This document shows positions 47,858 through 55,616 of a stretch of 64,000 nucleotides of DNA, in pieces. This DNA comes from Xanthomonas campestris pv. phormiicola. Its GTDB lineage: Bacteria; Pseudomonadota; Gammaproteobacteria; Xanthomonadales; Xanthomonadaceae. Location of the stretch: contig CP102593.1 in the NCBI GenBank assembly GCA_025666215.1, positions 2,555,001-2,619,000 of the forward strand, in the 5' to 3' direction. The position numbers and the translations under genes were made by a program. The notes below the pieces were generated by a model. The model made no database searches. It was not told the origin of the DNA and saw only the letters and a program-made list of their open reading frames with translations. Position 1 is the first letter of the stretch. The number at the start of each line of letters is the position of its first letter.

Positions 47858-48133
47858 CTATGGCACGTCGCACTTGAGCTTCCCGTCCACGTAATAAGGC
47901 TTGGGAACATCCGGGTTCTGGCTGGTCTTCTCGAACACCACCTCGAACGAGTCGAGATCCGGCGTGCCTTTGCGCGACGTGCAGGCGTCCTGCAGCTTCT
48001 TCTTCACCGCGGCGATGCCCGCGTCGCGATTGGCGCCATCCGCACTGTTGGTCAGGTTGACCACCTCGGCGGCCGCCAGCGGGCTCAGGCCGAGCAGGCA
48101 TCCGGCGAACATGAAAACGTGCAGCTTCTTCAT
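47858..48133 (-). CDS. Small secreted/periplasmic protein of unknown function
   Basis: A 91-residue protein with a signal peptide (MKKLHVFMFAGCLLGLSPLAAA) and a mature domain of about 68 residues containing two Cys (DACTSRKG and KLKCDVP), probably disulphide-linked in the periplasm. VKKKLQDACTSRKGTPDLDSFEVVFEK is a mixed helix-strand section. GGAG lies five bases upstream of the ATG at 48133. The family is not recognised. It is followed by two GC-rich hairpins and is probably monocistronic. Confidence 0.75.
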   Translation of the reverse strand: MKKLHVFMFAGCLLGLSPLAAAEVVNLTNSADGANRDAGIAAVKKKLQDACTSRKGTPDLDSFEVVFEKTSQNPDVPKPYYVDGKLKCDVP

Positions 48134-48359
48134 AGAGTCTCCTTTGCAATGTCGATGTCCGTGATCGTCCGGCGACGTGGTCTGTGCTCCGCGGATCTGT
48201 GTGAGAGCGTGGCAGGCGTCGTCGGGCGCGTCGGTAGGATAGGGGGAGGGGGTTAAGGCTTCGTGGCGGCGGCGTTGGATCGTGGGAGTCGCCCCTTGGA
48301 GGCGCAAAAGCATCGCCACGATCCGAGCGACTTATCCATCCTTGCGGGACAGGCACCCA

Positions 48360-48482
48360 TTGTTGGCCAGCGTGGCGGCCGCGACCAAGCGCGCGCTGGG
48401 CGGCGTGGACCAGGACATCGAATGGGCCGTGGTCGGCGCCGAAGTGCTGATCCTGCAGTCGCGGCCGTATGTGGATGGCGCC
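48360..48482 (+). pseudogene. Fragment of a PEP/pyruvate-binding (PEP synthase N-terminal-like) domain gene
   Basis: In the + strand frame, a 41-residue stretch contains ATKRALGGVDQDIEWAVVG and VLILQSRPYVDG, the end of the ATP-grasp domain of PEP synthase/PPDK-type proteins (compare MDIEWAKDG and IVQARPE in the PpsA of this window). No start codon with a ribosome-binding site precedes it, and the homology-like stretch stops at both ends. The copy is not derived from the local ppsA, as its residues differ. The rest of 48134-48744 holds no gene I can support. Confidence 0.55.
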
Positions 48483-48744
48483 CGCGCGGTAGCGGGCGGG
48501 GCGCCTTATGGGTTCCATCCGAAACCATCGACGGCTGTGAAAGGGTGGGAACGTTCAGCGCCTGCGTGGCGGTCCTGCGCCGCATCCTTGGGTTGTGGCG
48601 CCGCTCGAGGTATTCGCATACATCTGCTCTTGCAGCACCGGCTGTCTGCTAGCGCGTGGGGTAGGCGCGTTCGCGTTCGGGCATGCCCGCGCCCGTGCAT
48701 GCTGGCGGCGAGAAAATCGCCGCGCGAGGTGGGTCGCGCCGCAC

Positions 48745-50499
48745 TCAATCCCAATCGTCGAACTCGGACTCGACCTCGCGCAGGTTGAAGGCCTGCTGCT
48801 TCTTCCTGGAAGCGGCATCGATCGGGGTGAATGGACTGTAGGAGACGCCGAAATTGGCCGCCATGTCCATCGTGAAGTGATAGCGGTGCACGTCGGTGAT
48901 ATCGCGGCGGTAGATCCGATTCCAGAACGCGAACAGCGCCAGCGCCAGCGAATGGATGCGCGCGCTGTCGGCACCGCCGGCCGTGGCCAGCACGAACATG
49001 CGCGCAGCGGTCATCGAAGGGCCCATGTCGCTGGGATTGCCCAGCATCATCGCCGTCCTGACGTGCGGATCGGTGGGCCGCGGCGTCGCATCCTTGCCGC
49101 GCCATGCGCGCTGGACCGGCGTTCGGATCAGCAGCGGCAGGCCATTGGGCGTGTCGGCCGACATCCCCAGGAACACCGAGCCGCGGTAACGCTCCGGTTG
49201 CAGCGCGTGGATGTTGTGGCGATTGCGCTCTTCTTCTTTCGGGTACTGGGCCAGCAATTCCTCGTTCTTGGCTTGGTACAGCAGTTCCTGTACGTCGTGG
49301 ATGGCCGCCACCAGTTCGCCGAAGGTGTGCGAGCCAGGACTGCGCAGCACGTTGGCGATGTCCGTCTTCTGGTCGCGACGGACGTATTCCAGATAGGACC
49401 GGCGGTTATGCGGTTTGAGTGCCGCCACCTCGTCGATCGACTTGCCATAGAGCTGCAATGCAGCGGGAATCGCGTCCTGGATCAGGCCGACGAGATCGAC
49501 CAGGATGCCAGGATCTTCGGCGATCTCCATCGCGTACGCTTTCTCGTCCGATTTCTTCTGCTTGGCCTGGGCTTCGGACAATGCCGCGAATACGAAGCTG
49601 TCGACGCTATCGTAGCTGCGCATCTTGGCCTTGAGCGCGTTCGTGGGCGCAGGCACCAGGCTGTCGCCGGAGCTGTGCGCCGGTGCGTCCGCCCATTTGC
49701 CGACCACCTGCGCCAGGCGGGCGTGGTCGCTGGCCAGGTACGCTTCGTATTCCTGTTTCAAGGTGGGCTCGACGATCAGGCCGGGCAATCTGGCGAGAAG
49801 CGCATCGACCTGGTCTGGCTGAATCACGTCCTTGCTGATGGTCAACTTGGCCTGGACGATGCCCGACGCCGGTGCCCTTGCCGCCATCGATGGCGGCGGC
49901 AGGCCGGTGGCGCCGGTCACGACGGCGGTGTTCGCGGTAGCGGCGAGACGCATCCCCAACTGCTGCGCACGCCGTCCCATCGCATCGGCTTCGCGCTCCA
50001 GGTGCGGTTGCTCGTTCATCGGGGTTCCGCGCCGCTGCGCGGTCGCGGCGACTCGTCCCTGTGCCTGTTGCACCAAATGCCAGGCTTCGTGCGGCAGGTG
50101 CCGGGCCTGCCCGGGTGCGACGTGGATATCGCTGCCCTGGGCGTAGGCATGGGCGTGCAGCTGTGCCGGCCTGGCCGAGGTGTAGTGCACGCGCACGTGA
50201 TCCAGGGCGATGCCGCTCAACTGCGCGATGCCGCTCAACAAGGCGGGGGGCAGCCGCTGCGCGCCGGATCGTGCCGGCAGTGCCGGCGCCGACGCCGCAT
50301 CGGCGCATTCTGGTCGATGCGGTTGGATCGCGCTGGCGCAATAGCGATAGCCCTCCATCGCCTTGAGTTGCCGTACGGGGCTGGCGGCCGCGGCGCTTCC
50401 GGGCGTCGGCGATCGGCGCGGCGCGGCGCTGGTCGCCATCGGATACGGTCTGCGCATGGAACCTGCGTTTGCGCCGCGCAGCATGGTGGCTAGAACCAT
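48745..50499 (-). CDS. DUF4157 eCIS cargo protein with unknown C-terminal effector domain
   Basis: A product of about 584 residues and likely payload of the contractile injection system. The DUF4157 region (about 80-180) has LPPALLSGIAQLSGIALDHV, VHYTSARPAQL, PHEAWHLVQQ with the HExxH metal site (His137, Glu138, His141) and LEREADAMG. DUF4157 marks eCIS-loaded toxins. Residues about 215-584 form an unassigned domain ending in HRYHFTMDMAANFGVSYSP and an acidic EVESEFDDWD tail. The ATG at 50499 overlaps the upstream cargo stop by ten bases; ATG 50484 is an alternative. It is the last gene of the operon. Confidence 0.85.
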   Translation of the reverse strand: MVLATMLRGANAGSMRRPYPMATSAAPRRSPTPGSAAAASPVRQLKAMEGYRYCASAIQPHRPECADAASAPALPARSGAQRLPPALLSGIAQLSGIALDHVRVHYTSARPAQLHAHAYAQGSDIHVAPGQARHLPHEAWHLVQQAQGRVAATAQRRGTPMNEQPHLEREADAMGRRAQQLGMRLAATANTAVVTGATGLPPPSMAARAPASGIVQAKLTISKDVIQPDQVDALLARLPGLIVEPTLKQEYEAYLASDHARLAQVVGKWADAPAHSSGDSLVPAPTNALKAKMRSYDSVDSFVFAALSEAQAKQKKSDEKAYAMEIAEDPGILVDLVGLIQDAIPAALQLYGKSIDEVAALKPHNRRSYLEYVRRDQKTDIANVLRSPGSHTFGELVAAIHDVQELLYQAKNEELLAQYPKEEERNRHNIHALQPERYRGSVFLGMSADTPNGLPLLIRTPVQRAWRGKDATPRPTDPHVRTAMMLGNPSDMGPSMTAARMFVLATAGGADSARIHSLALALFAFWNRIYRRDITDVHRYHFTMDMAANFGVSYSPFTPIDAASRKKQQAFNLREVESEFDDWD

Positions 50500-53400
50500 G
50501 GCAGGTTTCGATCGAGCTGGAACAGCGTGGGGCTGAGCGTGAACGACAGCGGCTGACCGATGGACAGCGGCGGCCATGACGGGGAGGGCAGCAGCGCCAT
50601 GCTGCCTTGCGGCGGCGCGCTCGACGACGTCAATGTCATCAGCATCGTCGGTGGCGTGCGCGGTCGCAGCGTACTGCTGGCGTTCCACAGCCGCGGCGGC
50701 GTCTGGCGGCTGGGGTCCTCGGGTTTATGCCGTTTGATCGAGTAGATCTTGCGATGCGGAGTGCTTGCCATCGCGGTCGAGCGCGGCGATTGGGCGTCTT
50801 GCTCCATCGCGTCCATGGCTTCCCAGGTGGCCCGGTCTTGCGTCCAGTCGTCGCCCAGTGCGTCGCGCATGCGCTTCACTCCTGCCAGTTCTGTGAGCGT
50901 GCGGGCGGCAGCCTTATAGAAGCTGGCCGTGTCGGTGATCGCGTCCTTGGACATGGCGTTGACGAAGTCGTTCAGTGGAAGCTGAATCGAGACATCGTCC
51001 ATCGAGACCGTCAGGTCGGGATTGTGGGCGACGAGCGATGCGAGATATCCGCTCAGGTTCGACGGGGTACCGCCGCCGCCGAATGGCTGGACGGCGGCCG
51101 ACGGGGACGGGCCGAACGTCGGGCCGAATGCGGAGCCGAATCCGCTGTGCGGCGGGAGCGAGGGAGCCTGGTGCGGCAGCGGATGCATGAGGTCGAGCAG
51201 GTGCAGGTTGGCGTCGAGGCCGGCGGCGCCCTGTCTGACGTAGCTATACAGGTATCCGTTGTCCTTCTTGTTGGCGATATTGGGGTCGGCGTAGACGCTG
51301 CGGTCATCGCGATACTGCCAGGCACCGTCGCCGCCACGGGTGCTGGTGGTGTAGTGGCCCGCGTCCGCCTGCGCACCGTGGTGGTGGATGATGGTCTGCA
51401 GCGCGTAGACCCAGCCGTTGAGGATGAAGGCATCGGGCATGTCGAGCGGACGCGCGTCCTTGATGACGCGCCCATTCGCGTAGTACCACCGCACCAGTTG
51501 GATCGCGACGACCTCGGGCGTTTGCGTGCCCAGCCGGGTGCGGGCGCTGCCGTTGCCACGGTAGACCCGATGATCGGCCGTGCTGACGCCGCTCAGCCGC
51601 TCCAGTGGCTCGGCGAGTTGGTAGCGGTGCATCGCCTGCGCCAGGCTGGACACGCCGGCGATGGGCAGCTTGATCAACCAGTCCGGGACGATGCGTTCGG
51701 CGAATCGTCCCTGTGCGTCGAACGCGGAATAGTTGGCCGCATCGGCATGGGCATCGACGATTGCCGGGAGCGCCATTGCCCGTTCATGGCGCTGCTCCAG
51801 CCGATAGCGAGGATCGTGCGCGGCGCCGAACAGGTCGAGCAGGTGGTCCATGACTTCGGCCGGGTCGCGCTGCGCATTGAGCGGTTGCGGGGCAGCCAGT
51901 GCGATGGGCCCCTCGAGCAGCTGCGCGGCGTCGAGCGCGGAGAGCAGCTGCAGGACATCGGCATAGGGGATGCGTTGCCCGTTCACGATGTTGGTCAGGA
52001 TACGATGGATCTGCGCGCGCATGACGGCATGCGGATCGTGTGGACGCGGCGCGAACAGCTCCCGATACGGCGTGAATGCCAGGGTGTTCAATGCGGCGGC
52101 AAGGAAGCAGGTGTTGCCGGCGTTGGTGATGCCGATGTCCGCTCCGCGGGCATCCCGCAGCAGATACGGATTCTCCGTCAGAACTTCCGTTTCGGCGTGG
52201 GGACTCAAGCGCTGTTCCAGATCGCGGCGCACACCGTTCTGGTCCGATAGCGGCAGCGACGCATAGGCCTTGCCCAGGTCGATATCCAGGTCCGGCGGGG
52301 TCGGGCCGATGACGGCAGTGACGTACCACTCCAGCGTCTGCGCGATCATCGTTTTCGCCGCCGCGTAGCGCGCCTGCAGCGTGTCCGCATCGCCGTCGGT
52401 ACGTTTGTCCAGGGTGTTCCATTGCGCCTGGCGCCCCATCGACTCCATGAAGGCGTCGTAGCGTGGCGCGGCTGCCAGCAGCGCGGTGGCCGCGGCTTTC
52501 TGCGCTTGCGCCGAGTCGCCGTAGAAGACCCGGTCCATGCGCAGGCGATAGGCCGCGGGCAGCCGGTGGAACGCCTGTTCCTCGATCGGGCCGATGACGG
52601 TGCGGGCCAGATCGATGAACTGTGCGCTGCCGACGACGTTCAATCGGCCCATCGTGAACTTGTCGGCGCCGAGTTGCTGGTGCTTGGACAGGCTCTCCAC
52701 GACGATGTAGTTCTCGTATCGCTCGTGCAGCTTCATCTCGGCAACCTTGGCCAGCGAGGCATTGGTCACATCGACGATGGGGATCGTCGCCGCGTTCTTG
52801 TGCGCCGGATCTTTGCCGGCGAACCTTGCGAACACCTTGCGATAGTCGATCAGCGAGGACTTGGCCGCGGACGAGGTCAGCACCGGATTCAGGTCTGCGG
52901 CGATGATCGAGGGCGCTGTCGATTGTCCGCTGTCTCGTGCCAGCTTCTCGCGATCGCCGAGCAGCGTGTCCAGGGCGCACCAGTTCATGTACCCGTCCTT
53001 GCTCCGGTTGAGCGCATTCAGATTCAGGTTGGCCTTGTCGACCGCGGCATATTCGAAATAACTGTACAAATCGATCGTCTGCAGTGGCGCGCTGCTGGGC
53101 GGGCGGCCGTCTCGCGTCCAGGTACTGGCGAGCAGGTGGGCGCCGACAATGGCCTGCATGCCGCTATCCAGATAGAACGTCGCGGTCTTGGTGTCGTGTG
53201 CGGTCGGCAGCAAGGTGCTGCGCAGGTAGGCCGGGTAGGCGTCGCCAGCGGCGAACTCGCCGGCGGACGCCGGATTGGCGTTCATCGCCTCCAGCAGGTA
53301 GCTGTATTCCATCAGGTTCTCGATCACCGACGCCGACTTGAGGTAGTCCTGCTCCTGCTCGCTGTCCGTGCCGCGGACGGGCCGTTGCAACAGGAAGCGG

Positions 53401-55547
53401 GCTTTGACCAGATTGCGTTGCAGGCGCACCGCCACCCACTTGGCCAGCCGTGGCGGGCCCTTGATCGAGGCCGTATTGCCGATGCTGTCCTGCGCATAGC
53501 GGACCGCCGACTTCAGCGCCTCGCGGTGCAGCGCGATCGCCGCTGAGGAGGAGGAGCCGGTGCTCGCTGTGGCGGCGGAGCGAGGCGGCACGTAGCCACT
53601 TTTGCCGGCGTTGGCCAGGGCGTGCAGGGTGGACATCAGCAGATCCTTGAAGATCGCCGGGGGCGTCAGCCCCGGCCAGATCCGTACCGGGCCACCGACC
53701 GAGGACACGCTGGGATAGAGAAAGCCGAAGCTGCCGCGATGGGTCACCCGGGTCTGCACCTTCTTCTGCCGCGCGACCTGGTTGAATGTCTCGATGAAGG
53801 TCTCTCGCCATGCTTTTTCCTGCATCATGCGGTCCTTGCTGGTTCCGACCGGATAGACGAGTTCGAGTATCAGGCTGGCGTGCTCGGGCGACTGGATCGG
53901 GACCACGCGTCCGCGGTTGGGCAGCACATACTTGGCGGCGGCGATGGCGGTGGCGAGGTCCGCCACCAGTGCGCTCCTGTCGCTGAGCAACAGGTCGTGG
54001 TAGTTCTGCCTGGAGTCCGTTGCCAGCAGTGCTTCGCCGACGATCGGCTTGAGCAGGGCCGGCACCTCCGACTCGGGCAACGGCCCCTCGCCGCTCGCGG
54101 AATGGTGCAGTTCGACATCGGTGCCGGCCTGTACCGTGCGGTACACGTTCTGGATCAGGCCCAACGATCCGGTATGGCTGCCGGCGCCGCTGACATAGCG
54201 TGCATAGGCATTGCGTGCCAGAAAGCTCATGGAGTGGATATTGGAATGCATGGTGCCGATCTTCGCGATCCCGGTATGCAGCGGGCGGTTGATCGACTGG
54301 AAGGTCTGACCCTTGACGCTGCCCTGCTTGGAGGTAGGGTCGGTGCGCTGCGCATGGTCGCGGAACAGCTTCGAGTTGCCCTTTCGCACCGGATCCAGGC
54401 TCGACCGGTAGTACTGGCCGTGTTCGCGCGCGCGAAAGTCGCGGCCGAGTCCCTCGGTGGGCTGGAAGTTCGCGGTGTGCGCGAAGAACAGCTTCAATGC
54501 CACGCGGATGCTGTCCGGCAGCTGCGGTTCCGCCAGCACCAGCGGCATCAGCTTGGACAGCTTGCCGTCCGGGCCTGAGCTCTTGCCGCGCAACGGCTGC
54601 TTCATCCAATCGTCGAGAAAGCGCTCGGTGGCAGCGTCGTCGAGGCCGCTGCGCGGATCCTGGGCCAGCCCATCCTGGTTGCTGGGTTCGGGAATGGACG
54701 CTGTCGCGGCCGCCTTTGTGTAGTACTCGACCTTGCTTTTCGCCACACCCTTGTTCCACTCGATCAGGAACTGCCGCTTGTTCGTAGCGCGCTCGGCCGC
54801 AGAGTCGATACAGTGGTTCAGGGCGATCTTGATCGCTTTGTAGGTCTTGGTCCTGCTGAGGATGAGCGGAAAGTTGCCGGTGATGCTGCGCGCATTGGCC
54901 AGTGCGCGGGTCAGCGTCAGCACCACCGGGGCATTGGCGTCGAGCAGCTTCAATGCGTTCTCGGGCTTGCGCTGCATCACTGCGCCGCGCGCCGGTAGCG
55001 CGGTACGCGGCTGGCGCGTCGGCGCTGCCGGCGCGATGACACGGCGTCGGCCCGCGCGCAACGCGAGATCGCCCATGCGATCGGCCTCGTGTTCCAGCGC
55101 GGGGTTCGCATTGACCGCGACACCGTTTGCCAGGCGCATGGTCGGTGCCACCTCGCCCAGCGCCTGTTGCGCCAGGTGCCAGGTTTCGTGCGGAAGATGC
55201 CGCTCCTGCCCTGGCCCCAGGTGGATTTCCTGGCCCAGTGCATAGGCCCGCGCACCGACCTGCGCGGGTTTCGACGAGCGGTAGTGCACGGTGACGCCAT
55301 CCATGCATATGCCCGACAGCGCTTCCACCCCGGCCTTGAGCGGCGCCGGCAGGCCGATGCCTGCACCGCGCGGCGGTGCAGCGCCTGCGAACGCCGCGGC
55401 ATTGCGTGGCGCCGGTGTGCCCGGCGTATACCGATACGTGCCCATCGGCGCCAGGCCGCTCGCCGCATTGCGCGCAACCAGTGGCTGCGCCGCGGGCGCG
55501 GACGGGCCGGCGGCATGGACCGGGAGCGGGCTGCTCAGTTTCGGCAT
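50490..55547 (-). CDS. DUF4157 eCIS cargo with ubiquitin-specific protease (C19-like) domain
   Basis: A giant 1,685-residue predicted effector. DUF4157 is at about 65-165 (PHETWHLAQQ, His120/Glu121/His124; LEHEADRMGD). Residues about 190-1120 are mostly unassigned, but 790-975 recall a fold-type-I PLP enzyme: FYLDSGMQAIVGAHLLA, then IPIVDVTNAS and VVESLSKHQQLGADKF with Lys955 as candidate Schiff-base Lys. From about 1135 a USP/C19 domain begins: Cys box GITNAGNTCFLAAALNTL (Cys1147), His box HHHGAQADAGHYTTSTRGGD (His1398), then GAWQYRDDRSV with Asp1414/1415, and GYLYSYVRQ. This is the deubiquitinase pattern of eukaryotes. A Pro/Ser-rich tail follows. No obvious ribosome-binding site precedes the ATG at 55547; the frame runs open back to 55620. 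Confidence 0.88.
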   Translation of the reverse strand: MPKLSSPLPVHAAGPSAPAAQPLVARNAASGLAPMGTYRYTPGTPAPRNAAAFAGAAPPRGAGIGLPAPLKAGVEALSGICMDGVTVHYRSSKPAQVGARAYALGQEIHLGPGQERHLPHETWHLAQQALGEVAPTMRLANGVAVNANPALEHEADRMGDLALRAGRRRVIAPAAPTRQPRTALPARGAVMQRKPENALKLLDANAPVVLTLTRALANARSITGNFPLILSRTKTYKAIKIALNHCIDSAAERATNKRQFLIEWNKGVAKSKVEYYTKAAATASIPEPSNQDGLAQDPRSGLDDAATERFLDDWMKQPLRGKSSGPDGKLSKLMPLVLAEPQLPDSIRVALKLFFAHTANFQPTEGLGRDFRAREHGQYYRSSLDPVRKGNSKLFRDHAQRTDPTSKQGSVKGQTFQSINRPLHTGIAKIGTMHSNIHSMSFLARNAYARYVSGAGSHTGSLGLIQNVYRTVQAGTDVELHHSASGEGPLPESEVPALLKPIVGEALLATDSRQNYHDLLLSDRSALVADLATAIAAAKYVLPNRGRVVPIQSPEHASLILELVYPVGTSKDRMMQEKAWRETFIETFNQVARQKKVQTRVTHRGSFGFLYPSVSSVGGPVRIWPGLTPPAIFKDLLMSTLHALANAGKSGYVPPRSAATASTGSSSSAAIALHREALKSAVRYAQDSIGNTASIKGPPRLAKWVAVRLQRNLVKARFLLQRPVRGTDSEQEQDYLKSASVIENLMEYSYLLEAMNANPASAGEFAAGDAYPAYLRSTLLPTAHDTKTATFYLDSGMQAIVGAHLLASTWTRDGRPPSSAPLQTIDLYSYFEYAAVDKANLNLNALNRSKDGYMNWCALDTLLGDREKLARDSGQSTAPSIIAADLNPVLTSSAAKSSLIDYRKVFARFAGKDPAHKNAATIPIVDVTNASLAKVAEMKLHERYENYIVVESLSKHQQLGADKFTMGRLNVVGSAQFIDLARTVIGPIEEQAFHRLPAAYRLRMDRVFYGDSAQAQKAAATALLAAAPRYDAFMESMGRQAQWNTLDKRTDGDADTLQARYAAAKTMIAQTLEWYVTAVIGPTPPDLDIDLGKAYASLPLSDQNGVRRDLEQRLSPHAETEVLTENPYLLRDARGADIGITNAGNTCFLAAALNTLAFTPYRELFAPRPHDPHAVMRAQIHRILTNIVNGQRIPYADVLQLLSALDAAQLLEGPIALAAPQPLNAQRDPAEVMDHLLDLFGAAHDPRYRLEQRHERAMALPAIVDAHADAANYSAFDAQGRFAERIVPDWLIKLPIAGVSSLAQAMHRYQLAEPLERLSGVSTADHRVYRGNGSARTRLGTQTPEVVAIQLVRWYYANGRVIKDARPLDMPDAFILNGWVYALQTIIHHHGAQADAGHYTTSTRGGDGAWQYRDDRSVYADPNIANKKDNGYLYSYVRQGAAGLDANLHLLDLMHPLPHQAPSLPPHSGFGSAFGPTFGPSPSAAVQPFGGGGTPSNLSGYLASLVAHNPDLTVSMDDVSIQLPLNDFVNAMSKDAITDTASFYKAAARTLTELAGVKRMRDALGDDWTQDRATWEAMDAMEQDAQSPRSTAMASTPHRKIYSIKRHKPEDPSRQTPPRLWNASSTLRPRTPPTMLMTLTSSSAPPQGSMALLPSPSWPPLSIGQPLSFTLSPTLFQLDRNLPWF

Positions 55548-55616
55548 GCGCAGGTGCGGGCGATGCCCGGCCTCGGACAGTGGCGGTGCGGCCTGCTCGG
55601 GAATGGATGGCAGGCG

